Assembly (NCBI RefSeq): GCF_001522545.3
Contig: NC_031770.1
Coordinates: 32,558,566 to 32,622,565 of the forward strand
Origin: Parus major
Taxonomy: Eukaryota; Chordata; Aves; Passeriformes; Paridae
DNA length: 64,000 nt
Direction: 5' to 3'
Of this stretch, positions 33,701-47,440 are shown piece by piece. The translations under genes were made by a program, and so were the position numbers. The notes below the pieces were generated by a model. That model had not been told where the DNA came from and made no database searches. It worked only from the letters and a program-made list of their open reading frames with translations. Every line of letters begins with the position of its first letter. Position 1 is the first letter of the stretch.

Positions 33701-36700
33701 AAGAATATCCATCTTTGTTCACAGCAACTAGAGAATTACCACAAAATGGAAAACCCTGTTTGTCCTCTTCACTAACATCCTTCCTCAGCAGAGGGAGAGA
33801 AGAGTTCTGCCCACGTTGTCATTTTGCCTCTACAGAGGTTGTCCTGCAGACGGCTTCTCAGAAGCACAGTGGAATTATAATCATGTTTCTCTTTCAACAA
33901 AGCTTTCCCTCATTAATTTTTTTTTTATAGTGATACTCTCCTGAGGGACTTTCACCTCAAAGGGGAGACTGTCCCCCAAAAGGGGAACAATAAAAGTTTT
34001 GTTTCAGGCTGTTTGATGCTGTTGCAACTCCCTGTCTTCTGGAGTAGTTGTATCCTTTGACACAGCAGTTCCTAGAGCACGTTTTAAGGCCAAATCAGCC
34101 TCAGTTAATAACCGTTTTTGTATTGCTTCATTTTACATACCACACACTAACTGCTCCCTTGACACAGTATTTAAACTCTCTCCAAACTGGCAATACGCTA
34201 GTAATTTCCCTAAACATCCCCCTTCCCCCACCCCCCATATTTAGAAATTGTTTAATTTTCCTTTTTTTTTAATTGTATTTTTCAGGAGCTTAAACACAAT
34301 GCCACCACAATTGCCTTTATGGAGACAGGATTTGGGACAACTTCCATCATCTAGGCAACCATTTAATCCACTGGTTTAACAGAAGCCACTGTTCTCTGGT
34401 TTTCTCTTTGGTTTATTAGCAGCCACTGTATTCCTGGATTATAATCCCACTCTGGTCACCATTTCTTGTTTTTCTTTCCTTCTTAGACATAATACAAAGA
34501 GCCACATGGTCACGGATCAGCGCTTACTGAGTATACATAGTGGTCTCTCCCACTAAAACTTGGCCATGAGTATGGAGTAAATGTTGCTTTCTCCTTCAGC
34601 ATTTTGGCCTGTCTTCTTAACCATTTATTTGCTTCCTGGAGGCTGTTTAGTTTAGGGATATAAAGAACTGGTTTGATTACACACCCTTGCAGAATATCTG
34701 TGAACTGATCTTGGGCATCTGGTGATCTCCATGTCCGGTGCTGCTCTCATGCCAGTGAATCCTCACAGGGTGGAGTTCAAACACCCAGGTTGTTGTAGGT
34801 ACGTGGTCAGTGGCGTTGAGGCCTTACCACAGCACACAAATAGCTCATACCATTGCCAACACACGTCTCTGCTCACAGCTTCAGGTCTTTGACCTCTTTT
34901 CTTCTCTCTTCTCTGTAAGGGACAATGTCATGCCTTTGTTTTCCAGTCCGTGGTTCCCACTTTGCTGATAAGGAACCTGAAGTAGAGACCAGCACCATGC
35001 AGCAGTCATGGGGACTCAGCCTTCCTGTAAGGTGCTGCAAATGCAGCAGTTAGCTGCCAGGATGGCTATGAGTGAATGCCCTGTAATTCCTCCCTATGCT
35101 ATGGGGTGATCTCTTCTGGCACTGCAGATGCCAGGCAGAGGCAGGGATGCCTCAAGATGCTTGTGTACACTGCAGGCACTGTCTCTGCTCATGGCCAGGC
35201 AAGAAAATGTCTAATGTGCATCAACTGTGGAGGACACAATTAGGAGCAGAGAAAGGGTGCCCATGTGTCTTAAGGGAAATTTAAGAGAACTGGAGGGATA
35301 GTACATCAATACACCAGGCACCCAGGAGGGGAAAGACATTTTTCACATCTTCCTTCTGGCACCACAACATATTCTGGTAGGGCTGTGGCAATACACCTGG
35401 GGTGTTATATCACTAGGGCCTGGCAAAAAAATACTGAAAAGAAAGAAGTTTCACCAGGCATCCAAGCACTGGCTACAGGCACAACAGCATGGTTAGAAAG
35501 ATATTGAGATGTCAGTGAGTCACAAGTGCAGAGTCACATCAGAAAGGGGATACTAGCTTGTCCCCTCCCAGTCCGGTTTCAGAAGGAGTTGCTGGTCCTG
35601 CTAGTGGTATTTTCCATGTAAACTTGGCAGAGCTGGTAATGCCCAGGATTAGCTTCTCTTGAAGGGGGAAGGGAAAGCCAGGTGATACTTGGAGTTGTGC
35701 TAGCCTGATCCCCATATAAAAAAGAAGACCGGGTTCTTCCCAGACTCTTCTTCTTTCTCTTGTCTGCATGGGAACCATATCCCCTAGGGGGGACTGGCTG
35801 GGAGAGCAGAGAGAGAGATAGAAAAGCCCAAGAAAGCTAATGCAGTTATCTACTTAGGCTGGTCTGATGCTACAGCAGTAAGGGGCATTGCAGGATTCCC
35901 CTGTTTCAGAGAGGAAAGTAAATACCATGATTGCTTATTTGGTGGGTCTTGTCCTTCCTCTCTGACATGTTCCCACTCCTCCTGCCTTGCTCATGCACCA
36001 CACACACGACAGACCTCAGAACAGCTGCAAAATCTCATCGCTGTACAGAAAACAACAGGCCAGCAACTCCTCTCAGTTTTCTTTTAGCTTAAATATTATA
36101 AATGTCAAAGAAAAGATGAGAAATTACTTTGACCTGAAGCTCAGTAGGGACAATTGTGAAAGTCAGGTTTAAGGCAATTTTCTTTAAGGGAATTATCTTA
36201 CATTATCTTACATGTCTTGTAGAGCATTTGTGTTCTGCCTCAGGAGAGGAATATTGCCACCTTTCCCAAAGCACCAGGCTAAGCATCAGCTCTGCATAGT
36301 CCAAGGCAGCCTGGACACAGCATGGAGCTCAAAGCCATGATCTCACATGAAAAGAGGAAGCTGTTCAGGAGCATCTGTGGGAGAGAGCCTACAAAGGAGG
36401 ACTGTGTTATCACATGCATTGGGAGGCTGCAGCACACAGGCAGAGCTGGGGTCCAGGGCTGGACCAGCAAAGGATGAAGGGCAGGAGTGTGGAAAGATGC
36501 TTTGGGCTGGATGAGTCACATATAGAAATGGAGGGCACAAACTGAGCTGCATGCATGACATTTCCACAGTTGCTGTCTGCAATAAATGTGGATCTTGCTT
36601 CTGCCCTTGGTCTAGTCATCCTCAATGAGCCATGGTTGGTTGGTTGGTCAGCTGGTTGAAGCAATTTCAAACCCAAAAGGAAAGCTGGAGCTGCCTGGAG

Positions 36701-38500
36701 CAGTGCTATTGTCCACACACTGGGTGACCTCATGCATGTATACACCAGGGAGGTACCACCACACAGTAATGACCCAGGACCTGCAGCTTTAAACTCCAGC
36801 TCTGTGTTGCATCAGGTTATGTAAAGTTCAGTTGCATCACACACTGTTGCACAATGCAGCCTGATGGCAGCATGCCATCTTCATTCATCCATCAGGTCTC
36901 ATCGGCCACAGCAAGCTGGTCAGGAGAGAGGTGTCTGCTCCCCAGGGTACCCCAGTGTGGGAAAGCCTCTCCCAGATCACCACACCCTCCCAAAATGTGC
37001 AGAGGGAGTTGCCACCCAATTCTCTGTGGTATTTGGCACAACAGCAGCACAAGAGCCCAGTAGGTGAGCAAGGCATGAGCGGCCCAGATGGCCTCTTGAC
37101 CAAAGCTGAGACCATGTCTTTCTGGTGAGACCCTCTGCAGGCACTGCTCCATGGGAAGCTCTGCCAGACAAAATGTGCCATTTCAGAGCCCAGGACCCAC
37201 CTCACCATGGTGTATCAGTGTGGCACCTCTTGCATTCTGTGTATCTGAGCACATAGTCTTGGTCAGTCCAGCCCAGCACTGAACCCAGCCAATGTAGCTA
37301 CTGCTCTAGGCATCGCCACCAGGATCTGCAGAATGCATTTGCAGATCATCCAAGGATACTGTACCTGCACTGCCCTGCTCTAGCAGTTCATGCCACGGAC
37401 TAATGGGAAAGACGGTGAGTGGCTCTTCAAGGGCCAAAGGTGACAAGAAATCAGTTGGAAATCACAGACCACCAGGAGCATACTTGAAGTTCAAAGGAAG
37501 TTTGTGTTTATCTCCAGAGAGCCCCTGATCAACACCCCTCCCTGGATGTGCTGGCCACCCATGGTGGCAGGCTCAGCAATGCTTAGTGGATTCACTGCTA
37601 CTGTGTGAAATGTTGCCTTCTTGCCAAATGGCACCCCTCCTCTACTAAAAGCGTAATCCTGCAATGACCCACTCCAGGGCGTGGCGTTGCAAGCAGTGGC
37701 CCATCCACCAGGATGAACTGGATGAAAGCCCTACAGCATGGGAGGATCTCTTCTGGGAGGGATGTACGGGCACCTACCTCTGCAGTGAGGTGCTCTGTCC
37801 CCCTCCAGTGGCAGAGACCTATAGGAATCAGCTACCAGACTTCTCTTGCCCAGCTCACCCAGCCACAGCCATCTCACACTGGCCATAGCAGAATGTGGCT
37901 ATTTGTGGCCATTGGGCAATGCCATGCATCATGGTGGGTTCTGAAGCCACCAAGGCATTGTACCAAGAAATGTGCCCTGTCATGTGGTCCAGTAGCCTGT
38001 GGGAGACCTCAACCAGCCAGACCCTGATCCTGTGCATACCTTGACATAAGCAAAGGCATACAGACCTTCATGGCTCCTATATTCATTTAAAAAGAAATAG
38101 TTTTTGACTTTTGCTTCTTCTCTGCTCCAGATACTGTTGCTAGAAATGGAGGAAGGAAATCCCCAGTGTCTCTAGATGGAGAACTATGCACTTGGTCTTG
38201 CATTTGCCATGCCTGCCATTTCCTTGTGGAGCTGTAATTGAGCAGGGACATGGTCTGGTTGTCTACAAACTTACCTGCACCTGAAACACATGTATCTCTA
38301 TGGGGACTATCTCAGCTCTTGTGGAAAACCACAGGAAAGCCCAATGCAACAGGGATCCACCCAGACAGTGGCATGGAGATGCTCAGGAGATTTTCCTAGA
38401 GAAGTTGCTGGTAAGGTGGTAACACAGCACAAGAAGACATAGACCCAACCTCCCTGTAGACCAAATCACCTTCATGCAGCAGGAACATCCTCCAGCCTGG
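30738..38500. other. Long unique non-coding stretch, no gene seen
   Basis: Nearly 8 kb were read on both strands without a recognisable exon, RNA gene or repeat family. Minor items: a short palindrome CCCGGA-GCTG-TCCGGG at 31,917-31,932; a (GT)n run near 33,603-33,617; AATAAA in a T-rich context near 33,989; a pyrimidine tract with AG at 34,285 followed by 22 open codons; an exact tandem pair ATTATCTTAC at 36,192-36,211; and a (TTGG)n run near 36,633. None amounts to a gene. Confidence 0.5.
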
Positions 38501-41500
38501 GCATGAAGTTGGCACAGGGAGGATCAAGGTGAGAGGTCTGGGAAGATAAAGGAGCCTGACAATCTGGCACGTCTAGTGATTTTCCTCTGTGCAGTCACAG
38601 GAGGAAAACACATCCACACCCTCATGACTGATTTTAACACCAAGATATTGTACACTAGCTGCAACAGGAGCACTCGCTGGGGATGAGTTACAACCAAACC
38701 ACAGCCCAAGTGTCCAGCAGCTATTTGCTCCCTCCAGGAAGGTACTCTGCACCCAAAACCTGTCTTTGTCAGGTTTGCTCAGGCTGTTGAGTAGGACAAG
38801 GACTTAGTACCAGTCAGTCAGCAATGAACTGTGAGGGCAGACTGAGCTGGACAAGGACATTGTGAATTTGTTGGACCTACTGTGACCTCTGCTGGCTTGG
38901 TCTGCAATTGGTGTGCTGGTTGGCCTTGTCTCACCAGAGTGTGGTGGGAGCTGGTCCCCCTGCGGCAAGGCTCCCTGGAGCTTTCACAGTGCAGTCCCTG
39001 GGAATCACTGCCTCCAGCGATGTCTGTGTTCTCACTCCTGATATAAACATAATGCAACACCTTTGACACCTCTGGAAAGAAAATTGGCCCTTAATCCTCA
39101 TGACAACATCCTTCTGTGGTCCCTGGGTATGCCAAGTTTAAGATGTGATCTCCCCAGAAATCTATGTGGGGTCACGGAGCACCACACTGAGACAGCAGGC
39201 TCCATGAGGCTGTGGTGTCCTGCTCCAAGTGGACTGGTGGTTCATGCATTCTCACTGCAGGCCTCCCCCATCCCACAACTAGTGTGGCCTTCAGTAGGCT
39301 TATCCTACAGAAGGGACCCTCTTGTGGAGGATGCAAATGATGCCCTGAGCAACTGTGACCATGAGAGGCCATGAGAAGTGCCTGCTTGGGTCTGCTATAG
39401 ATTAGCCTTGGAAAGGACACTCCAGTGAGCGGAACAGTTCACTCCCTTTGGAGCTGCTGTCCCAGGGTCTGAGTCTTGATCCATTTTTCTCCAAAAACAA
39501 AGCTGATTTAAAAGTTTCTGGCCTTTCCTAAGCCTGCTGTTTGTTCCTGAATCCATGCTGCAATGTTCTGCCTTCTCAGGGGAATATTGATGACAAATTC
39601 TCCTCAGCAGCAAAGCTACTTAGGAAGCTCCTGCCCTAGCCTTGTGTTCCTGATCCTGGACAGCAACTTTTCCTTCCTCTTGTCCCTTACCTCCTGTTGT
39701 GCCACTACATCAATGTACATGACCAAGAGACAGCTCATTCATTGAAATGGTTTGGGCTAAAAAAAGAGAAGCTTCTAAAATAAAAGCAAGTTTTGTGTCC
39801 CTCTGTAAACCTCTCTGTGACAGAACTTGCAGATGACAGCAGTAGCACAACCAGCACAGTCAGCTTCAGTGCAGGGGACAGAAACCTCTGCCTATTTTTG
39901 CAAAAAAGTTTTCATGCAAACTGCAGCTCTGAACTGCACCCCTGGGATTTTGGGACCCCAGACGGAGGTGTTGCTTTGCCTCTCTTTAGATCAGGGGTTT
40001 AATCTTGCCTATGCAGGCAGAGAGCAGGAAGCTTTCTGTTTTAAAGGAAATCTGAGCTTTCTGTTTAATCCTGTGTTTTTAGGAATGCCTGGATCTTAAT
40101 CCGAGCCTGGAGTTTGGACTGTTTTAAATGTATGTTGTGTGACATTTTTTAGCTAGTTGCATTTAATTGGTGACTTACAGTCTGTTCCCACTGCCTTGTA
40201 TGAAAATTTAGACTACAGTTTGATGAGAAACTGAAACACATTCACTCACAAATCCCTCTTCAGCCTTTACATATAAAAAGAAATATGTAGGGAGAGAGGC
40301 AAAATCATTAACAAACCAGTAGGGTGCTGAACCTCACTCTGAAAATAAAAACCAGAGACACATTGGTAGTGACACATTACATTATCACAAGTTATTCCTA
40401 TAAAAGATACTGCAGAACTAGTTTGGTTTGTGCTTTTACATGTGCAAGTTACCTCATCTACAGCAACACAAATGTTTATTGTAGCAGAACTTTTTCAGTA
40501 ATTAAACATTTCAAGATCAATTCCCCCTGCAGCACCAAACAAGACTGAATGGTCATACAGCTTCAGAGTTTTGCAGTCATCTGGCCTCTCTTGTAATTCA
40601 AATACTCTTCATCATAGCGAGCACACCTTCCTCTGGGCTGTTTGTTCCTGATAAACACAGGACAGATTCTTACTAATGCCACAATATGTACTGAACAAAC
40701 ATTGTATCGTGATCTAAAAACAAAAAACGTGGTGAAATGAAAAACTGAGATATTTAAACCCCCCTGTAAGACATTCCTGGGATACAAGGATGTCTTTCAA
40801 AAAGCCAAGACATGCAGACAAATGACACAACACATCCTTATCAGACAACCTTTGTCCCAACCCATCAGACTGCTTCTCTCTCATACGATGTATAGTATGG
40901 ACTTGTGGACTTGACCTAATTGTGATGCTTTAGTAAGAGCCTAGCCTTTCTTTAGCAAAGGGGATTGTCTATATAGAAAAGGGGAAGTGATTGGTACACC
41001 TCCAGATAACTCACAGTGTCGCTGAAGAAAATACTGACAGCAGTGAATAAATGGTGAAAACCACTAGGCAGAAGGTTTTGTTATTACCTTTACTATCGCA
41101 TTGGGGTTGCAAAACCACCTAGAAGATTCCAAATCCCATCTTTAAGCCCAGTATGCAAGGCTGACAAACATTTGCCAAAAGCTGAGACCTGCTCCAAGTA
41201 ACACACAAATTGAGACAGGCAAATGAATGAAGAGCATATAGAGGGGCAATGTGATGACAGAGGGAGTTCCCAAATATGTGCTGTGTCCCATCACAGGGGG
41301 AGCTGAATTTTCCAGGTCTGAAGGAAAACTTGTAGCATCGAGAGAGTTATGATGATTGTGACTGTGAGAAAAACTATCCTGCAATATCAGCCTTGACCTC
41401 ACTGAAGCAAAGCCTTCTTAGTCCCTGACACAGGGTGGAGCGAAGCAAGATAACTTAAGCAGAAAGAGACTCAAACATTCCCAAAACAAGAGGCTCAATA

Positions 41501-44500
41501 ACAAGCAAAGAGTGACTGAGCAGGAAGGCAGTTGTGGGCTCTGCCGTGGGCTGCAGACTGAATCCCCAAAGCTGGAAACTTCCTTTCAGTGTCCATATAA
41601 ATATTTCTGTAAGATATTTTTAAGTGTGTGTTTTGAAACTGAAGTATATTTAGACTAGTTAAATGAAAATGTGGTTTACAGGAAGCTGCTTCTTTAGAAA
41701 TTTCCCACACTGGAGAGTCTGCTCAGCCGTGCTTGGTCCATGCCAGGGCGGCCCAGTCCTGCAGGCAGCTTTGCAGGCCGGCACCATGCAGTAGCAGTGG
41801 CACTGTGGGGCAGAAGCAAGGACACCTCTCTCACTGGGGACAAGACAGCCATGCACCAGCCCCCTTGCTGGCACAGGAACACTGGCAGCCCACACAACTT
41901 TTCCATATTGCTTTTTGATTCTGGCATGCCAGGTGTGGGGAAAGATGTGGTGCAGCACATGAGACAGGGGAAGAGGGAACGAGAAAATCCTGGATCAAGG
42001 GAAAGCCAGCTTTCTCCTTCCTGCGAGCCATGGCCGACTGACTTTCCCAGGGCACAGCAGGGGTCATGACAATAGTCTCTTCCCAATGCAGCACAAATCT
42101 GGGGTACTCATCACATGTGGTCTGATCCCAGAGCACTTGCCACAGAATCAGGATGTTGTTTTGGCCAGGCTCCAACCTGGCTTGAGCGACCAGCACCCTT
42201 TTCACAGAGGACAGAGATCAAAAAAGTTCATGAGATGGACAGCATGACCCCTCTGACTGGTCAGTGGAGATTGGCCACCTAGGACCATGGCATGCTGTGC
42301 TTTACCTCTCTGTTTCCTTGAGGGAGTTTCAATGGGCTACAAACTTCTTTTTCTTTGCACATCCCAAGCAATTCCGCAGTACGCATGGACAGCTTTCTGT
42401 CCCAGAAAGAACTGCTCTGTAATGGGTGATAAAGTCCTCCAATCTGTGCTTAAGGCTGAAGGAAGAACAATTATTTATGGACTAGTTCACATTAAATAAT
42501 GCTGGGAGTGACATCACGTAGAAAAATGCTTTTTCTTCCATTTTTTTTGCATTATCTGTCATCTCATGAGCAGAATTCTCACAAGCTTTCCCTCGGATTT
42601 CAGCTGGCTGGGTTGATTTAGGAAAAACCTTTTGAAGCTTTTGCACTCCTGCCTGCACAGTTGGATGACTTTTCGGGGGAGTTCTGGGAAGTGTACATCC
42701 AAGAAAACCTTTCCAGGACTCTGATTTTCTTTTCCAGCTTTTATAGATAGTCCAGCTGGAACAGCAGCATCGTGTATGCTATGGTTTAGAAATCTGACCT
42801 AGTTCCTTTAATCTGCACCAGCCATGGGAGCTCTCAGAGGGCTCAAAAACTGTGCTCAGCCTCACCAGGTCACTTGCAACACAGCCTTTAAAGAAAAACT
42901 TTCATCCAAAAGTAATAACATCCTTTGATGGATATGAAATTAACCTAAGATAGGGGGAAGGGGAGACTTTAAGCTTTAGCAGCAGCAGCAAAAGTATTAT
43001 AAGTCTTGTTTCTTCTGCAGATAAATGAAAGTTAAACTCTGTGAGATGCAGCCTCCATCACCCATGAGAGCTTTCTCCAGGGGAATTCCAGAAAACAGAG
43101 AAAGAGATGTATCTGCTAAATACAAATACAGGATTAACAGCAACTGACACAATGGCAAAACCCCAATCAAGCTGCTGAAATGAAATATAAAGCTTGCAGT
43201 AAGTCCCAGATTCCCTGTTCGTTGTGCTGTGTATCCCCAGTGCTGGAGAGGCAGTGTTCCTCAGCTGGTAGGCTGCCATCTGCAGAAAGTGTGCTGAGAC
43301 CGCCAAAGTGTTAATTTAATCACAAAGAAAAGCAATGTTGCTTCTTTCTGCCTCTCTCCCAGTGCAATCCTTAGAAGGACAGAAGTAACCTCTATGAACA
43401 CCATTTCTCTTCCCAAAGTCATCAGTCAAGCATTTTGATGCTCCTTTTACTTTTCCCTCACACACAAAGGGCTTCTTTTTTTTAATATTTTTCCCAAGTG
43501 AGGAAAGGCTTACTCCTTGCAATAGGAAAAGGCTGAGAAACTAATTTCTAGGTGCCCTTGTCTCAGTATAAGCAGAAGTTTTTATAAACAATATTCATGG
43601 TCTGTTTGGAGTCTGTTTTCTTCTTACCATGATAGCTGCCAATTAAAAGGAGGAACAGACCTGCTCTCCCTCTAGTCAAAGCCAACGACAACATTTCTTA
43701 TCCTAAATCACCCTCATCTTGTCCTTCTCTCATAGTAGTGCTTTTCCCAGGCTCCCAGCCTTTCTCAGTAGCACTGCCCCAACCCCCTCTGTTTCTTTTT
43801 TACCAGAGCTGGAGACTATATTCCCTTCCCATGAGAAAATGCCACTATAATATTTGCTGTTTTTTCTTTATTTTCCTCTTCCACCCCACTCCTGTTTTTG
43901 TTTCCTTCTGACCCCAGTGACACACTGGGAAGAGCTTTCCACCCAGCCATGCCCACTGATACTGAGCATCCCAGCAAAGCAACTATAGCTGATTTGAAAC
44001 AAAGTCCTCTGAATGAATGGTTTGACCAGTACCATGCCATCCACCTTCTCCCAGATTGGTTTGCTTCTCTGGGCTTCAGGATCCAGATGTTCCCACCACT
44101 CTCCTCACACCTTCTTTGGAGCAGGAATAACCAGACAACCTCTGAGCCTCATCGGCAATGTTGAAAATGCATTTTGAATTCAGTCTTCATCACAAAGCGT
44201 CCCAACAGCAGTGACATACTCATCTCATTGCTTTGATCAGGCCACTCAAGAATATCAAGTATACAAACATGACATTTGCTGAGATCAGCTATGAAAGTTT
44301 AAGAGGTGGTCACTGTCTGCCCTGTAACAAAATTCCTGTTTTTAATCTGCACAGGGAAACATTTACAGGATCACTGGAGTTTTGTTTTACTTGTTTTTAG
44401 GCAATGAGAATTTTGGTTTTGTTTCCCAGGTTTCACATGCAGCCAAAGGGCTTTTCTGAAACAAAACCATTACAACCTACAAAAGGATGGGCCCACAGGA

Positions 44501-44980
44501 CATTCTGACTGCACAAAAGCAGAAATATTATACTAACGGTAATAATTTGAATCATAAGAACATTCAGGGTGAGATGGCTGAACATAAAGGAACAAAAGGT
44601 GAGTTTTGGAAAGATGTATAGCCCCTGCTGCTGCTGCAGAGATGATGTTTCTTTTGGATCCCCAGTTCCAGAAGAAAACCACCCTGGATACAGGTCACAG
44701 CATCATTGTAAGTGTTCATATACATGTACCTGTGCAACGTCACCATTTGGCTCCAGTAAAGAGGAACCCCAATATTCCCATGCATGGCTGCACTCTCAGA
44801 GGCAGCAAGCCTGTGGGGCCAGCCAGGCATGCATTTTCCCCCACCTCCCTCTTTTTCAAAGGGTCCTTTCTTATCATCCCCCCCTCCCCACTCAACCTCC
44901 CCATTTCCACATGTTACTGGCATTCAAGACAAATATTTCTCCCAGACTCTTTGGTCTGGTGTGTCCCCCCCAGCTTTTAG
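38501..44980. other. Long unique non-coding stretch, no gene seen
   Basis: Frames up to 130 codons (for example minus strand 41,694-42,086 and 41,831-42,205) overlap and are not family-like. The sequence turns AT-rich near 40,100-40,560, and small trinucleotide runs occur (AGC near 42,978; TGC near 44,626). No repeat family was recognised. Confidence 0.5.
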
Positions 44981-45300
44981 GAGGCCCCTTTATCAAGCAA
45001 GATCACGGCGAGCCAGGCAAACATTACCTCAGGGGCACCATGAATCGGGGCTGGGGGTGTGAATAGGCCCCACACATTCTCTGCAGCCTCTTCCCTTTCC
45101 TATAGCAACCAAGTTGGGAGCAGGCAGGTCACACAGCCCCTCCGTTGTGTGGAGAGCCCTGCCGGGGCCGGGGGGGCAGCCATTTGGTGGGAGCGGGTCA
45201 CAGGGGGACTGGGTTGGAAACAGGGGGCAGGGGAGCAGTCCTCAGCCCTGTGCAAATATGGCAGGGGTGCCCTGGCTTCCTGCTTGGGGTCTGGCCCACG
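44981..45300. other. G-rich, mildly CpG-enriched patch
   Basis: A GC-rich stretch with GCCGGGGCCGGGGGGGC near 45,160-45,178 and further G runs up to about 45,235. Several runs of three or more G within a short distance could form a G-quadruplex on the plus strand. CpG enrichment is mild and no promoter element can be assigned. Overlapping frames here are composition artefacts rich in Gly, Pro and Ala. Confidence 0.4.
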
Positions 45301-46398
45301 GCTATGCTGCACCTGCTGATGCCTGGCTCTCTCTTCCCTGTTAACCAGCCATCTTTTCTGGTGTGAATGCAGAGCTGCTCATCTCCATCCTGGCCTTTTC
45401 TGCCCTTCAGAGAGGAAAAAGGAAAATAGCAAAACAAAAAATCCTCGGTGCCAGCCACAGATCCCAAAGGAGAGCACCAGGCAAAAGGGAGAGAAGGAGC
45501 AGGAGGAGCCTGGCAGGTCTTTCCACAAGCAGAGGTTCCTCCAGGAGTTTTAGACAGGAAACCTCTGCCAGCAGACCCAGCACACTGTGTGCAGGGCACG
45601 AGCCACTGCTCAGGAGGGTCTCTCCAAGGCAGCATCCCAGACCAAGGGATTATGCCTGCCTCTCCACACCAAGCCCCACATCTCCCTGACAGACCTCTCT
45701 GGAAAGTTCCTCAGCCTTGGCTTATACAGAAGCACCAAGCAGGGGAGACATCTTCCTGTGCCACCTGGATTTTGCATGGCAGTGCCCAGGGGCTGGCATC
45801 AGCTGTGCCTCTTACCAAATCTCAAAGCAATGTGGACCTGACTTCAGCAGTCCCCTCTTCCCTAACAAGGTGTGAATACCAGCTCCCTCACAGCACACAG
45901 AAGGTTTCCCACAGCCTTGTCGATGAACTCTCCTGCTCCTTTCCCCAACTCAGGGCTCTGTGCAGTTTCTTCCCAGAGGAATTTGCAGTGCACAGATCAT
46001 GCAGTGCTTAGCTAAAGATACCAAAGGACCATCTGTCCTCTCACTTCTGACCTCCCAGAGGTTACCCCTCTCTTGGCACACTTCCCACTGTGTGGAGATA
46101 GGGCCTAAACACAGTTGCACAAAAGGATGGTATCTCACTCAGCCCCATGAGACTCCATGTCTGGGTGCCCTCAGGGACAGCAGACAAGGCACACACCCTA
46201 GCAGCAGTGACCAGAGACAGCACTGATCAACAGCCTGGGAATGTTAGGCAATGCACTTTTTCACAGAGAAGAAGGAAGAGCGTGACATTTTGGCTCTGTA
46301 AAGCTTTCCCTTGCAAAGTATTTATGATCTGATGTGACAGAGTCATGGGCAAAACTCTATGTGTAACAGCATCCTCCCTGTGGCTTATGGCTCCACAC
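45301..46398. other. Unique non-coding sequence
   Basis: A 187-codon plus-strand frame (45,448-46,011) is open but is Ser/Pro/Gln-rich without any domain I recognise, and it overlaps other frames on both strands. I do not call it a gene. Confidence 0.5.
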
Positions 46399-46612
46399 AT
46401 AAGGAACGAGCACAGCTGTGCTGAGTCAAATTGAACATCAATCTAGCCAAGTGCTCTGTCTCTGATGCTGGCTGATAGATGCCTGAAGGAGAAGAAGAGA
46501 AGAGCAGGCCAGCAGTGATATTGCCTCTGCATACTCTTCCAGGCTGATTGTAGCTCAGGCCTTCCTGAGACAGAAACTGCTTTCATAACTAAGAATCCTC
46601 GAGGGCCTGTTA
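46399..46612. mobile_element. Ancient amniote LINE (CR1-like) fragment
   Basis: The order of motifs follows an old repeat common in reptile and bird genomes: a 'GCTGTGCTGAGTCAAATTGA' block like the usual 'GGGTCAGACCAAAGGTCCAT', then ATCTAGCCAAGTGCTCTGTC, TCTGATGCTGGCTGATAGAT and GCCTGAAGGAGAA, and about 120 bp later AATCCTCGAGGGCCTGTTAT. Strongly diverged. Orientation relative to the LINE is probably antisense but was not fixed. Recognition is from memory of the consensus. Confidence 0.55.
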
Positions 46613-47149
46613 TTCCTTGTGTCTGATTAATCATCATCACAAGAGTCACAGATTTTTAGACCCTACTGCATCCTGATGCTTACCCAGGGTTCTATAAAGA
46701 ACTAGCCCTCTTTGCTTTTGTACTGTACATGATGTACATGCCTTCCCCTGGCATCTTAAGTAAATAAATAAAAATAACATTAAGTAGGTAATTTTTCCTT
46801 TGGAAGCACGGTGGTGTCTGGGATGCCAGACCAGACTCCTGGTAAGATGTTGGATACACTGACCCAAGCAACAGGATGCACAGGCATGTGATCTCAGTCC
46901 AGTGTCTTTTCCATCATGCCCAGGTGTAATGGGGCTTGTTGCCTTTCCGTGCCAGAGACGTGGCTCCTGGGGTTGACATTGTCCTTAGCTGTTTGGGACA
47001 GCTCCTGCCTCTACCAGGGAGATCTTCCGGGAACTCCTGCAGCATACAATGGCACCACTAATTCAGCAACAGTTCAGAACCGCCAAGCCATCACAGAGCT
47101 CCCAAATATAAAGCCAGAGATACTTAACAGGACTTTGTCCTCCAGGAGA
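46613..47149. other. Unique sequence between two ancient repeat pieces
   Basis: No gene was recognised. It includes a small (AAAT)n run near 46,758-46,775 and a short near-palindrome of CATGTACAT type near 46,728. The 175-codon plus-strand frame starting at 46,916 runs into the next repeat piece and is not family-like. Confidence 0.4.
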
Positions 47150-47440
47150 GAAAGTAGGATGGATTATAGACATGTAGGCATGAAAGGGACCCTGCTCATA
47201 TATCACCAGTACTGTCTGAGAGATACTAGCCTAAGCCCCTCTGAAAACATCACAGGAAGGATCTCCCATTGTACCCTTAGATTGTTTGCCCCTTCATTAA
47301 CCAGCCTGACAGTAGGAAAGTTTTTCCCTGTATCATACCTCAAATATTCCTGGACACTTATGTCTGCTAAGCCTCATACCAGCTGGAGCTTTTCCAGGAC
47401 CTGTGGTTTTACTCCTAAATATAGAGAGAAACTGTCAATT
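47150..47440 (-). mobile_element. Possible ancient CR1 fragment, antisense
   Basis: The left end (ATTATAGACATGTAGGCATG, AAAGGGACC) resembles the antisense CR1 start with the 'GGTTGGAAGGGACC' motif, and the middle (GACAGTAGGAAAGTTTTTCC, then TGTATCATACCTCAAATATT) resembles the 'AAGAAGTTTTTCCTAATATC' region. It is highly diverged, so it could be another old LINE or chance similarity. Confidence 0.4.

Noticed and set aside
34286..34354. Possible terminal exon: pyrimidine tract and AG at 34,285, then 22 open codons and a stop
   Set aside because: Such short acceptor-plus-ORF patterns are common by chance. The peptide is not recognisable and no upstream donor or exon was found.
41831..42205. Minus-strand ORF whose first 45 residues look protein-like (LEPGQNNILILWQVLWDQ)
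   Set aside because: It matches no family I can name, has no convincing splice acceptor upstream, and becomes low-quality sequence after about 60 residues.
43898..44164. 88-codon frame with a fairly protein-like stretch (TIADLKQSPLNEWFDQY)
   Set aside because: No family recognised, a T/C-rich but unremarkable upstream region, and no partner exon visible.
45448..46011. 187-codon plus-strand ORF beside a G-rich patch
   Set aside because: Low-complexity Ser/Pro/Gln-rich composition, competing frames and no recognisable motif.
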